Assembly (NCBI RefSeq): GCF_016107555.1
Contig: NZ_JABASU010000002.1
Span: 62,001 to 126,000, forward strand
DNA from: Psychrobacter celer
Lineage (GTDB): Bacteria; Pseudomonadota; Gammaproteobacteria; Pseudomonadales; Moraxellaceae
DNA length: 64,000 nt
Direction of reading: 5' to 3'
The translations under genes were made by a program, and so were the position numbers. The notes beneath the pieces were generated by a model. The model was not told the DNA's origin and made no database searches. It worked only from the letters and a program-made list of their open reading frames with translations. Positions 27,266-36,874 of the stretch are shown here, piece by piece. Positions within the stretch are counted from its first letter, which is position 1. Each line of letters opens with the position of its first letter.

Positions 27266-27368
27266 AGTGCACTTGAGATTAAACAGGTTTGAAACTGGAA
27301 TATTTAATAGACTCTAAATTAATAATAAAAAATCATTATAAAAATTCGCATAATAACAAGGAAACACC

Positions 27369-29126
27369 ATGGCTGACTCAAATCCTCAAATAATGACCTC
27401 TAACAATAATAATCCGCCCGTTAAAACGCTCGCTGAAAATAGGCATGCTAAGAAAAAAGTACTCGTCGCTGGTGGTGGTATCTCAGGGTTAAGTGCGGCG
27501 TTTGAGTTGTCCGAAGACCCAAACATTGATATTACCATTGTAGAATCAAGCGCCACATGTGGTGGCAAAATGATTGGCTACTTTAATGCTGATGAGCAAC
27601 GCTTTGAAGAGCACTCCATTCGCGCGCTAAGCTCTACCTATTTTTCTTTGTTTAATATTTTTGATCGTGCTGGTTTATTGCATATGTTGACAGCGGTTGA
27701 AGACTATCAGTTTTATCAAAGTGGTCACGGTAACACTGAAGACAGCGATAATCACACTAATAATAGTGAGCAAAAAGATGAACAAAAAGGTAAACGCGTC
27801 GCAATCGATAGACGTGCGGCGATAGATTTGCAGACGATTGAGGCGATGGTTGATACCTTTGATTTAAATAAAAAGAACATGCTGCAACTGGTACAACGCA
27901 TTGTTCATCATGTCAATGCCAGTGACAAAGAGCGCGCCGCGATGGCATTTAAAACAGCAGGTGAGGTCATCGGTATTGATGATTTTGATGCCCATACTAA
28001 GCAATTTATTACCAATTGGTTTGGCATCTTGACTGGTGCCAGAATGCACAGTAAAGCCGTCGATATTATGGACAGTTTTGTACTGATGTTTTTACCGATG
28101 ACCGAAGCACCCGTGTTGCCAGAAGGTGAGACGTCTAAATCGTATTGCTTTAATCGTCCGACTTCTGAGGTAATCGAGGCGCTAGTAGAGAAGCTAAAAG
28201 CGCGCGGGGTAACCATCGTCACTCAAGCGCGTATACTCAATATGCATCATCATGATGATGGACAGATTAGTGTTGATATTAGCGGTGATAATGGCACCAC
28301 AGACGGTTTACAGCAAGAGCACTATGATGCTGCCGTGATGGCGCTGCCGCACGAAGTATTATGGAAAATGGGACTGTTACCACAGGTTAAGAAGCCTTTT
28401 AACAATGAATGGTCCTTTGGCAGCCAGTTTCCTTTAGCCGAAATACCCGCTGTTTTTGAGCCGTTCTTGGGTAAGTCTTATAACTTATGCTTTGATGCGC
28501 CGTGGAATATTGTCTTTCAAATTCAGCATCGTGGCGGCTTTTGGCAAGACGTCGAATTCCCTGATAGCTTTGATTATAATCTATCGGCAACTTGTAGCTC
28601 ACCGTTTAATAAAGGCTCACTATTTGGCAAGCGTTTTATGGAATGTACACCTGCAGAGGCCAAAGAAGAGATTCTATACCAGCTGGGTATTACCGATGCA
28701 GAGCAGCGTCAAGCTATCGCGCAAGGCGGCGTGATTGATCCAGTTAATTTGCTGTATACCGATAATTGGCAGCCGTATACTGATATTGAGACCGCTGAGA
28801 TGGGTATCGTGCAGGATAACGGAAAGCGCTGGGTGGATTTGGCGCAAATCTATGTGCGCAATGCTGATGATGAGCTGATTGAAACCACTACGCAGTGGGA
28901 TAATGTCGTGGTGGCAGGCGAGATTGTTTCGGTTACTGGACGCTGGAAAATCCCCACCATGGAGCAGGCAGCAACGTCTGGTAAGCAAGCAGCGCAAGCA
29001 TTATTCACAGTTATGGAGCGAGAACAAACTGTGAGCATAGAAACATCAACACTCATGCACCAAGCACGTTATAAATATCTTGATCCAATAGTATCGGCGC
29101 TAAGTGCAGTAACCAAAAGATTGTAA
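27369..29126 (+). CDS. FAD-dependent oxidoreductase, phytoene desaturase/amine oxidase superfamily
   Basis: A 585-residue flavoprotein. GGGISGLSAAFEL at about residues 35-47 is the dinucleotide-binding GxGxxG, followed by ESSATCGGKM as in carotenoid desaturases and hydroxysqualene dehydroxylases. The C-terminal VVAGEIVSVTGRWKIPTMEQAATSGKQAA suits the closing FAD motif. A hydrophilic Asn/Asp/Glu/Lys-rich insert lies at about residues 118-142. The substrate is unknown; no carotenoid genes are nearby. The terminator after hmp separates it from that gene, so co-regulation is unproven. Codon usage matches neighbours. Confidence 0.75.
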   Translation: MADSNPQIMTSNNNNPPVKTLAENRHAKKKVLVAGGGISGLSAAFELSEDPNIDITIVESSATCGGKMIGYFNADEQRFEEHSIRALSSTYFSLFNIFDRAGLLHMLTAVEDYQFYQSGHGNTEDSDNHTNNSEQKDEQKGKRVAIDRRAAIDLQTIEAMVDTFDLNKKNMLQLVQRIVHHVNASDKERAAMAFKTAGEVIGIDDFDAHTKQFITNWFGILTGARMHSKAVDIMDSFVLMFLPMTEAPVLPEGETSKSYCFNRPTSEVIEALVEKLKARGVTIVTQARILNMHHHDDGQISVDISGDNGTTDGLQQEHYDAAVMALPHEVLWKMGLLPQVKKPFNNEWSFGSQFPLAEIPAVFEPFLGKSYNLCFDAPWNIVFQIQHRGGFWQDVEFPDSFDYNLSATCSSPFNKGSLFGKRFMECTPAEAKEEILYQLGITDAEQRQAIAQGGVIDPVNLLYTDNWQPYTDIETAEMGIVQDNGKRWVDLAQIYVRNADDELIETTTQWDNVVVAGEIVSVTGRWKIPTMEQAATSGKQAAQALFTVMEREQTVSIETSTLMHQARYKYLDPIVSALSAVTKRL

Positions 29127-29221
29127 TAAGCTGCTATAAGATTTACGAGTTACAGCACGAACTGGTAAAAGGGATGTGGGTAAAGGGTTTAGGGTAATAT
29201 TAAGATAGGTTGAGAATTATA

Positions 29222-30064
29222 CTATTGATTTAAATCAACCAGCCCAATCATCACGCCCATCTCTTTTTTATCATGTTTATCAATACTAGGCGCATATAAT
29301 GCTGAAGCAATCCCGCCATCTAAAAACAAAGCATTTGGACAGTTTAAGTCATCCTTAAAAAGCTCGGCAAACTGATAAAAGGTCACAGGCTCTTCACTAT
29401 TGACAAACTGCACGCTGCCATCACTACAAACACCGGCACCATTGCGCGGTTTAATAGAGGTGCTATCACGGTTAAACTGCGGATGAATCTCGTTATTAAT
29501 AACCAGCATAGGTCCTGATTGAGTCGCATACCAAGGTTGTGCTTTACCACTTTTGAGCTGTTCATCTAGCGTTTTACTTTCGGTAATCTGTACTTTGCCA
29601 GATTTATCCCACCACATGACGCCGTTGGGCAACAGATGAAAGTTGCCGCCGCCTTCTTTGATATTTAATGCGCGCAGCTCTTTACCTTTGATAACCGTAT
29701 AGCCAATCGGCGCATAATTTTCATTATACATGCCAGCATTCATGGAAAATTTGAGGGTTTGGTTAGAGGGCAGAGCCGCTAGTAAAGCATCAAAAGTCAG
29801 TAGCGGCTGGTTGTTATCAGCATTGCTATCGCTCTGTTGCCAAAATAGCTGTAATGAATAACGCGTGTCGGTCAGTGCCTTTGCATCAACACGGCAAACG
29901 CTATAGGCAAAGGGCGTGTTTTGCGCCTGACATGACCAATTTTTGCCATCACTACTTATCGCGTCATGGTTATTATCTTCTGCTGGCTGGCAAGCGCTGA
30001 TGCTTAATGCAACCAGCGCTGCTGCCAACAATGAGTAAGGGAACCTAAATATAGAACTTGGCAT
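29222..30064 (-). CDS. Phosphodiester glycosidase family (DUF2233/NAGPA-like) lipoprotein
   Basis: A 280-residue secreted protein. The N-terminus has a hydrophobic segment ending in LSISAC, a lipobox, so it is probably a lipoprotein. FSMNAGMYNENYAPIGYTVIKG, RNGAGVCSDGSVQFV and CPNALFLDGGIASALYAP are the conserved blocks of the DUF2233 family, whose best-known relative is the mammalian N-acetylglucosamine-1-phosphodiester glycosidase. The bacterial substrate is generally unknown, perhaps a cell-wall or surface-glycan phosphodiester. It faces the FAD oxidoreductase tail to tail and follows the glutamate-synthase-like gene by 56 bp, so those two could be cotranscribed. Confidence 0.82.
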   Translation of the reverse strand: MPSSIFRFPYSLLAAALVALSISACQPAEDNNHDAISSDGKNWSCQAQNTPFAYSVCRVDAKALTDTRYSLQLFWQQSDSNADNNQPLLTFDALLAALPSNQTLKFSMNAGMYNENYAPIGYTVIKGKELRALNIKEGGGNFHLLPNGVMWWDKSGKVQITESKTLDEQLKSGKAQPWYATQSGPMLVINNEIHPQFNRDSTSIKPRNGAGVCSDGSVQFVNSEEPVTFYQFAELFKDDLNCPNALFLDGGIASALYAPSIDKHDKKEMGVMIGLVDLNQ

Positions 30065-30120
30065 CGATGACTTATCTTTTTATAGGATAACGTTAGATGG
30101 TCTAAAAAACGCCATAAACC

Positions 30121-31923
30121 TTAATCGTCTAATGGCGGAATTTCGCGGAAAGTATTATTGACGTTACCAATTAACAGACCACCATCGATGAGATCTACCG
30201 AATCATCGGGGTGCTGGGTGGTTGGGGCATTGGTTTCTTTACCTTTATCACGCGAGTCTTTGTTATAAGCAATCAGCGCATCGTTATTGGCAAGGAAGCT
30301 ATCAGGATTTGCCATCACCCACATTTGGTTAAAGACGTCGGCGCGAGCATTTTCCTCAAGCAGGGCGCCTTGGTCGGCAAAGTAAAAGAACTTCGATAAC
30401 AGCTTAATCTGGCCATCGTCTAAACGGCGGGCGATATGATACGGCTGTAATTGGCTTGGATGCTGAAGACCAACCGCACCAACGATACTAGCAAGTGATT
30501 TTAGCGTATTTTTATGGAAGCTTGCCACGCGCTCAGCTTTGCTCGGTACATCCAGCGCTTTTTGACGATAAGGGTCTTGCGTTGCCACGCCGACAGGGCA
30601 AGTGTTGGTATGGCATGAGCGCGACTGAATACAGCCAACCGCAAACATAAAGCCACGGGCAGAGTTACACCAGTCAGCACCAAGGGCAATCATACGGGCA
30701 ATATCAAATCCTGAGACAATCTTACCACTGACACCGAGCTTGATTTTGTCACGGATGCCTGCACCGACCAAGGTATTATGCACCAACAAAAACCCTTCGA
30801 CCATGGGCATACCGACGTTGTCCATAAACTCAACAGGTGCGGCGCCTGTCCCGCCTTCTGCACCATCGATGACAATAAAATCAGGATAGTTGTCGGTTTC
30901 GATCATGGCTTTGACAATCGCCATAAACTGCCAAGGCTGACCCACGCAGAGCTTAAAGCCAACTGGCTTGCCGCCTGATAGCTCACGCAGCTGCTGCCAA
31001 AATGCGACCAGCTCACGCGGCGTGCTAAACGCGCTATGTGATGAAGGCGATACGCAGTCTTGACCCATGGGTACTTGGCGGGTTTGGGCAATCTCTGCGG
31101 TGATTTTTTCGCTTGGCAAGACGCCGCCTTTACCTGGTTTGGCACCTTGTGAGAGTTTAATTTCGATCATTTTTACTTGGGGATCGACGGCTTTTTCGGC
31201 AAAAGACTGTGGGTCAAAGTTGCCATGGTCATCACGGCAGCCAAAATACCCCGTGCCAATCTCCCAAATCAAGTCGCCGCCAAACTTACGGTGATAAGGG
31301 CTGATGGCACCTTCTCCCGTATCATGGGTAAACCCGCCCATCTTGGCACCTTGGTTAAGTGCCATGGTGGCGTTGGCAGACAAGCTACCAAAACTCATCG
31401 CCGAGATATTAAATACCGACATATCGTGTGGCTGCTGACAGCGCTCGCCGCCCACGATGATACGGAAGTCTTTGTTTTCTAAAGGTTGGCTGACCGCTGA
31501 TTGCAAAAACCACTCTTTGCCTTGCGTATATAGATTGTCCAAAGTGCCAAAAGCATTGGTATCGCTGACGTTTTTGGCGCGTTGATACACAAGGGCGCGC
31601 TGCTGACGCGAAAATGGCACTTGTTCTTTGTCGTCTTCTAACAAATACTGGCGAATCTCAGGACGAAAATCCTCTAGCACATAGCGAATGTGACCTGCCA
31701 CAGGGTAGTTGCTCAAGATAGAGTGCTTGGACTGAATCAAATCATAAATGCCAAGTGCCACGCCAAAACCACCAAAAAATATGAGCCACCAGTTGACTAG
31801 TAATAGCCCCGCCAAAAAAATCAAAATAGCAGCACCAAAGGTGCTATAGCGCAGCAGCAAGCCCATCAAATAAGGTGAGCTGGTCTTGGGTTCTGGGTTC
31901 AAATTGGTACGAGATTGGGGCAT
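30121..31923 (-). CDS. FMN-binding glutamate synthase family protein
   Basis: About 600 residues, equal to the central and FMN domain of glutamate synthase without the glutaminase or beta-helix parts. Two hydrophobic segments lie near residues 20-60, suggesting membrane attachment. The FMN/2-oxoglutarate barrel shows FGSLSANATMALN, GKGGVLPSEKI, IDGAEGGTGAAPVEF and LGADWCNSARGFM. Cysteines in GCIQSRSCHTNTCPVG would bind the 3Fe-4S cluster. With no glutaminase partner nearby, true glutamate synthase activity is doubtful; homologues of this stand-alone type are poorly characterised. I use ATG 31923; an upstream TTG (31935) adds four residues. Confidence 0.85.
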   Translation of the reverse strand: MPQSRTNLNPEPKTSSPYLMGLLLRYSTFGAAILIFLAGLLLVNWWLIFFGGFGVALGIYDLIQSKHSILSNYPVAGHIRYVLEDFRPEIRQYLLEDDKEQVPFSRQQRALVYQRAKNVSDTNAFGTLDNLYTQGKEWFLQSAVSQPLENKDFRIIVGGERCQQPHDMSVFNISAMSFGSLSANATMALNQGAKMGGFTHDTGEGAISPYHRKFGGDLIWEIGTGYFGCRDDHGNFDPQSFAEKAVDPQVKMIEIKLSQGAKPGKGGVLPSEKITAEIAQTRQVPMGQDCVSPSSHSAFSTPRELVAFWQQLRELSGGKPVGFKLCVGQPWQFMAIVKAMIETDNYPDFIVIDGAEGGTGAAPVEFMDNVGMPMVEGFLLVHNTLVGAGIRDKIKLGVSGKIVSGFDIARMIALGADWCNSARGFMFAVGCIQSRSCHTNTCPVGVATQDPYRQKALDVPSKAERVASFHKNTLKSLASIVGAVGLQHPSQLQPYHIARRLDDGQIKLLSKFFYFADQGALLEENARADVFNQMWVMANPDSFLANNDALIAYNKDSRDKGKETNAPTTQHPDDSVDLIDGGLLIGNVNNTFREIPPLDD

Positions 31924-32177
31924 AACGACACTCAACAGTAATACATAGATATTAAAAAAAGCGATAACAATTCACAGAGATGGCCGACAAAAAACCACTC
32001 TGTTATTATCATCGCTATTAGATGTAGATAAAGCGCTCAAACTGCTCGCTTATATTATGCGCCTATGATATCACTGCTGGGTGTTAATTGGGTAACAGAG
32101 TGCTAATAACTGGCAGTTAACTGGCAGTTTAATGCGTATCTTTTTTTGGGTGCGCATATGAACCAATCCTTTGCGTC

Positions 32178-33005
32178 TCACTCGCCGCGGCCGATCTTGA
32201 GCGCCAGTGCTTGTAGTTTTGGTACGATCATCTTTGCATACTCATCAGCATCCCAGTTGGCTCTGGGTACGCTAGCATTTAGTGAATAAGCGTATCGCCC
32301 AGTAGCGACGTCAAATACCCCAACCGCGACCGCCAATATATCGGTAGAAAACTCTCCGTCAGACAATGTATAGCCGTGCGCATCATAATGTGCCACAGCG
32401 GCATCCAGCGCCGTTTGTGCGTGCTGATAGTCTGTGTCAGACAAATGCGCGTGTAGGTTGTCTTTGATGACAGCTTGCCGAGCTTTGGTGCTGACGGCAT
32501 AAAACGCGCGTCCAATCGCCGTACGAGCCACAGGCACGGCAGAGCCGACTTGCAGATTAACAGACAGGCGGGCAGGGCTACGACAGCAAGCGTGATAGCG
32601 CATCTCTCCTTCGACTTCGGTGGCCAGATTCACCGATACTTCATTGCTACTGGCAAACTGCCGTAGCAGCGGCTCGGCGGTCGCCACCATATCGTGACGA
32701 CTCCATGCCGTTGCACTCAGGCGCACGGCACTACTGCCTAGCTCATACTGTCCGTGCTCTGTCGTGCGCAAAAACCCAAGGGTGAGAAGCGTATGGATCA
32801 GGCGAGTCACCGTGGCTTTTGGTAGATGAGTCATCTGACAAAGCTGCTGATGGCTCAGCTGCTCGTGCTGCTCAAATGCGGCCAGTAGTATCAGCCCGCG
32901 GCCAAGCGCGGTGACAAATTGACGGTCATTGTCGTCTTTGCTTTGGGTGAGAGCGTTACTCATACGCGTCAGTAAAGAGGGGGCGGCTGTTAAAGAATTA
33001 GACAT
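32178..33005 (-). CDS. IclR family transcriptional regulator (divergent from gcdH)
   Basis: A 275-residue regulator with an N-terminal winged helix (LSHQQLCQMTHLPKATVTRLIHTLLTLGFL, about residues 55-85) and a C-terminal IclR effector domain (about 100-270, ending LNASVPRANWD). GAGG lies six bases before the ATG. It is divergent from gcdH with 188 bp between, the usual layout for a regulator of its neighbour. A GAAACT-A-AGTTTC palindrome between them is a likely operator. The inducer is unknown; glutarate or glutaryl-CoA is a reasonable guess from context. Confidence 0.9.
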   Translation of the reverse strand: MSNSLTAAPSLLTRMSNALTQSKDDNDRQFVTALGRGLILLAAFEQHEQLSHQQLCQMTHLPKATVTRLIHTLLTLGFLRTTEHGQYELGSSAVRLSATAWSRHDMVATAEPLLRQFASSNEVSVNLATEVEGEMRYHACCRSPARLSVNLQVGSAVPVARTAIGRAFYAVSTKARQAVIKDNLHAHLSDTDYQHAQTALDAAVAHYDAHGYTLSDGEFSTDILAVAVGVFDVATGRYAYSLNASVPRANWDADEYAKMIVPKLQALALKIGRGE

Positions 33006-33071
33006 TTTTGCCTCATTTTTTTGATAAAGGTTTACAGCGTCACAAAATTTTGCTTAAATAGTTTGTATTAT

Positions 33072-33084
33072 GAAACTAAGTTTC
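33072..33084. promoter_or_regulatory. Candidate IclR-type operator in the regulator/gcdH gap
   Basis: GAAACT and AGTTTC around a central A form a perfect 6-1-6 palindrome, extended by TAT before and GCATA after. It lies between the divergent IclR gene and gcdH, which is where such an operator is expected. Confidence 0.6.
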
Positions 33085-33193
33085 GCATAGCGGAATTGAA
33101 AAGTCAATAATTGGTTGAGTCCGGTTATCAGCGTTATTACCATCCATTTATTATTACTCATCGATCAGGACGATCGATATCAAGGAGACCCAC

Positions 33194-34378
33194 ATGGCAA
33201 CATCTACGCGTCCAAGTTTTGATTGGCAAGATCCGTTTTTATTGCGTGACCAGCTCACTGACGAAGAACGTATGGTGACAGACAGTGCGCGTCAGTTTTT
33301 TCAAAAAGAGCTGATGCCAAATATCATCGACGCCAACCGCAATGAGCATTTTGACCGCAACATCATGCGTCAGATGGGCGAGATGGGGCTGCTGGGTGTC
33401 ACCATCGAAGGCTATGGCTGTGCAGGTCTGTCGAGCGTCGCTTATGGTTTGATTGCCAAGGAAGTAGAGGCGGTGGACTCAGGCTACCGCTCGGCGATGA
33501 GCGTACAGTCAAGCCTTGTCATGCATCCTATCCATGCGTATGGCACAGAGGAGCAAAGAGAGAAGTATCTACCAAAACTGGCAACGGGCGAGTATGTCGG
33601 CTGCTTTGGTTTGACCGAGCCGGATTCAGGCTCAGACCCTGCGTCTATGTCGACGCGAGCGCGTGCGGTTGAGGGCGGCTATGAGCTGACAGGCAATAAA
33701 ATGTGGATCACCAACAGTCCCATCGCCGATGTGTTTGTCGTTTGGGCAAAAGACGATGCAGGCGACATTCGTGGCTTTATCTTAGACAAAGGCATGAAAG
33801 GCTTATCAGCACCAAAAATCGAAGGCAAGTTCTCACTACGTGCTTCAGTGACAGGCGAGATTGTCATGGATAAGGTGTTTGTCCCTGAAGCCAATGCTTT
33901 CCCAGATATCCGCGGACTCAAAGGGCCGTTTGGCTGCTTAAACAAAGCCCGTTATGGTATCGCGTGGGGCTCGATGGGCGCAGCTGAGTTTTGCTGGCAA
34001 GCGGCGCGTCAGTACACGCTAGATCGTAAGCAGTTTGGCCGTCCACTGGCCGCAACGCAGTTGGTGCAGCTCAAACTTGCCAATATGCAAACAGAGATCG
34101 CCCTTGGTTTGCAAGCGGCACTGCGCGTTGGCCGTTTGATGGATGAAGACAACGCTGCCCCTGAGATGATTTCACTGATCAAGCGCAATAACTGCGGTAA
34201 AGCGCTAGACATCGCTCGTGTGGCACGTGACATGCATGGCGGCAATGGTATCTCTGATGAGTTCCATATCATTCGCCACGTCATGAACCTAGAGGCGGTC
34301 AACACCTACGAAGGCACGCACGATATCCATGCCTTAATCTTGGGGCGTGCGCAAACAGGCTTGCAAGCGTTTTATTAA
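33194..34378 (+). CDS. gcdH: Glutaryl-CoA dehydrogenase
   Basis: FAD acyl-CoA dehydrogenase that oxidises and decarboxylates glutaryl-CoA to crotonyl-Co[20 protein letters not shown] at the N-terminus is typical of Gcd[17 protein letters not shown] is the flavin-binding signature, and [20 protein letters not shown] carries the catalytic Glu. Also seen are [14 protein letters not shown] and [17 protein letters not shown]. At 394 residues it is standard. AAGGAG precedes the ATG. It heads a cluster with a CoA transferase and the two enzymes that make glutarate. Confidence 0.95.
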   Translation: MATSTRPSFDWQDPFLLRDQLTDEERMVTDSARQFFQKELMPNIIDANRNEHFDRNIMRQMGEMGLLGVTIEGYGCAGLSSVAYGLIAKEVEAVDSGYRSAMSVQSSLVMHPIHAYGTEEQREKYLPKLATGEYVGCFGLTEPDSGSDPASMSTRARAVEGGYELTGNKMWITNSPIADVFVVWAKDDAGDIRGFILDKGMKGLSAPKIEGKFSLRASVTGEIVMDKVFVPEANAFPDIRGLKGPFGCLNKARYGIAWGSMGAAEFCWQAARQYTLDRKQFGRPLAATQLVQLKLANMQTEIALGLQAALRVGRLMDEDNAAPEMISLIKRNNCGKALDIARVARDMHGGNGISDEFHIIRHVMNLEAVNTYEGTHDIHALILGRAQTGLQAFY

Positions 34379-34558
34379 TCAGCAACGCTGATCTTATGTA
34401 TGTTACTGCTTGGCCTAGTGCTTGCTGAGCAGTGGCGTACATTTTTTAGTTGCGATGCGCCATTTGTTTATCTGGAGCGATAGGTCATGAGATGACGCAT
34501 CACAATTGTATATATATAAAATATCGTATACGCGCACACCAAATGATAAGGGATGATT

Positions 34559-35758
34559 ATGACTGAGATGGCAAAAGGGGCATTACACGGTATCAAAGTG
34601 CTCGATTTATCAAGAGTATTGGCAGGTCCTTCTTGTACGCAGGTACTTGCGGATTTGGGTGCTGAGGTCATCAAGGTCGAGCGTCCCAATGTCGGTGATG
34701 AGACACGGCACTGGGCACCGCCTAAGTTCAGCGACGGTACATCAGCCTACTACGCCACCATCAATCGTAATAAAAAATCCCTAACGGTCGATATCACCAC
34801 CGCTGCGGGTCAAACCATCATCAAGCAGTTGGCTGCTGACAGCGATATCGTCGTCGAAAACTTTAAGGTAGGCGGCCTAAAAAAGTACGGCTTAGATTAT
34901 TACAGTCTCAAGCAGGGCAATCCGCGCTTGATTTATGCATCCTTGACAGGATTTGGGCAGACAGGGCCTGATGCCAAGCGTCCGGGTTATGACTATATCA
35001 TTCAAGGGCTATCAGGGCTGATGAGCATCACAGGGCCAAGTGATGGCGAGCCGCACAAAGTCGGGGTGGCGGTGGTGGATCTGTTTGCAGGACTGCAGCT
35101 GACCATTGGTATCCAAGCGGCGCTACTGGCGCGTCAGCGTACTGGTCTTGGTCAGCATGTCGATGTGGCCCTGTTAGACAGCGCCTTAGCCATGCTGGCA
35201 AACGTCGGCATGAATCATTTGGCGTCGAACCAAATCCCACCAAGGCTCGGCAACCAGCACCCCAATATCGTCCCCTATCAGGTGTTTGCGGGGGCAGGCG
35301 ATGCGCACTTTATCTTGGCATGTGGTAACGACAGTCAGTTTGCCAAGCTCTGCGCGCTACTCGGTGTGGATTGGCATACAGATAGCCGCTATATGACCAA
35401 CCCTGCCCGTGTGACGCACCGTAACGAGCTATGTGAGGCGCTGGCCGAGAAGTTTGCACAGCAGCCGCGCGCATATTGGTTGGCGGCTTTGGAGCAGGCA
35501 GGCATTCCTTGCGGGGCGATCCATAATATCAGCGAAGCTCTAGCCATGCCGCAAGCGCTGGCCCGCGAGATGGTGGTCGATTTTAGCGAGCAAGGCAGTC
35601 CTGTGCGCGCGCTTGGTAGCCCGATCAAGCTGTCGGCGTCGCCGGTCAGTTATCGTACGCCGCCGCCGCGCCTGAGCGAACATACCGATAGTACGCTTGC
35701 AGAGTTGGGCTATGACAGCGAGATGATTGCCAAGCTAAAAGCCGATGGGATTGTTTAA
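34559..35758 (+). CDS. CaiB/BaiF family CoA transferase, probable glutarate CoA-transferase
   Basis: A ~399-residue type III CoA transferase. IKVLDLSRVLAGPSCTQVLADLGAEVIKVERP is the family N-terminus, VALLDSALAMLANVGMNH contains the Asp that forms the acyl-anhydride intermediate, and GQTGPDAKRPGYDYIIQGLSGLM is the CoA loop. Its place between gcdH and the glutarate-forming enzymes suggests it activates glutarate to glutaryl-CoA, like human SUGCT. I chose ATG 34559 because AAGGG lies six bases upstream; ATG 34553 overlaps that site. Coding strand and spacing (180 bp after gcdH) allow cotranscription. Confidence 0.87.
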   Translation: MTEMAKGALHGIKVLDLSRVLAGPSCTQVLADLGAEVIKVERPNVGDETRHWAPPKFSDGTSAYYATINRNKKSLTVDITTAAGQTIIKQLAADSDIVVENFKVGGLKKYGLDYYSLKQGNPRLIYASLTGFGQTGPDAKRPGYDYIIQGLSGLMSITGPSDGEPHKVGVAVVDLFAGLQLTIGIQAALLARQRTGLGQHVDVALLDSALAMLANVGMNHLASNQIPPRLGNQHPNIVPYQVFAGAGDAHFILACGNDSQFAKLCALLGVDWHTDSRYMTNPARVTHRNELCEALAEKFAQQPRAYWLAALEQAGIPCGAIHNISEALAMPQALAREMVVDFSEQGSPVRALGSPIKLSASPVSYRTPPPRLSEHTDSTLAELGYDSEMIAKLKADGIV

Positions 35759-35819
35759 GCTAGCCCCTTCTCTTAATTAAGAATAGAAGCAAGTAATTAT
35801 GGAAGCAACTAAGTAGCTA

Positions 35820-36590
35820 CTATGCTGAATGCTTCGCTTTAAAGCCCAAACGCTGCTCAATCTGTTCGGCCAGCTCAATCAACACGGCACTGACGTCAGC
35901 GCGCTTGGACTCGTACTCTGCTTGCAAAAAACTAACCGCCATGCCAGCGATAGCATGGCCTGAGGCGTTACGGATATAGGTGCCAAGACAATACATGCCC
36001 TCACGCAGTTGCCCATCATCAAGTGAGATGCGGCTGTCTTTGATGGCGGACAGCTCGGTCGACAAATCAGTAAAGTTATCGACGCCATGCGGCGTGATAG
36101 GTTTAGGAAAGCCGCTGGCATAGATGGATTGAATGCTGTCCATCGACAAGGTAGAGAGCATGGCTTTGCCTGTGGCCGAAAACACTGCAGGCACGCGAAC
36201 ACCCGCGCGAAAAGTAAAACCAAGTGGCGCAGGCGCTTCATGACAAGCTAGAAATACCACTTCTCCCAAATCAAGCTTAGACAACGTCACGGTATGCTGG
36301 AGCAAGATAGGGTATTGCATGATAAGGTCTTTGAATAACTGAATAACGCCTTGCTGCTGCTCGTATTTGCCCGCCCAGTACATCAGATATGAGCCTAAAT
36401 GAAAGCGGTTGTCGCTGTCTTTATAAATGACGTGCTTGGCCAGCAAGCTTTGCAGGATATTGTGAGTGGAGCTGCGCGGTAGATCCAGCGCCTTAGCAAT
36501 ATGAGCAGCCGTCAGTGGTTGGCTGCTATCGGTGATCAAATCTAGTATTTGAAAGGTTTTGTCCAAGGCAGGGACGGCGGCTGTGCTCAT
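35820..36590 (-). CDS. IclR family transcriptional regulator (divergent from davD)
   Basis: A 256-residue regulator. The winged helix (PLTAAHIAKALDLPRSSTHNILQSLLAKHVI) is at about residues 20-50, followed by the IclR effector domain with VFSATGKAMLS and GMAVSF. I use ATG 36590 (MSTAAVPALDK); an ATG 17 codons earlier encodes an unlikely lead. It is divergent from the semialdehyde dehydrogenase gene with about 280 bp between. A perfect ATTGTTCA/TGAACAAT palindrome in that gap is a likely binding site. It is distinct from the first IclR protein. Confidence 0.9.
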   Translation of the reverse strand: MSTAAVPALDKTFQILDLITDSSQPLTAAHIAKALDLPRSSTHNILQSLLAKHVIYKDSDNRFHLGSYLMYWAGKYEQQQGVIQLFKDLIMQYPILLQHTVTLSKLDLGEVVFLACHEAPAPLGFTFRAGVRVPAVFSATGKAMLSTLSMDSIQSIYASGFPKPITPHGVDNFTDLSTELSAIKDSRISLDDGQLREGMYCLGTYIRNASGHAIAGMAVSFLQAEYESKRADVSAVLIELAEQIEQRLGFKAKHSA

Positions 36591-36718
36591 AAGTAACCTA
36601 TAAAAGTCAGTAAAATGAAGGTGATAAAAAAATAACGCCATAAATTATCACGAAAATGATAATAGGGGTTGCAAATGGTTGGATATCGTTCTTATAATGA
36701 TGTCTCATATATAGAATG

Positions 36719-36740
36719 ATTGTTCAGTATATTGAACAAT
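36719..36740. promoter_or_regulatory. Candidate operator between the second IclR regulator and davD
   Basis: ATTGTTCA, six bases (GTATAT), then TGAACAAT form a perfect 8-6-8 palindrome, about 135 bp before the dehydrogenase start and 130 bp before the regulator start. Confidence 0.6.
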
Positions 36741-36874
36741 AAATCAGTTATCAATCATTATTTATATAGACTCTTTTTATATAGATTATATAAACCCTCT
36801 TATCGACCATTATTTATGTACCGCGATAGAGTTGCAGCGTTATCTACACTCTATCACTGACAAGGAGCGTCACA

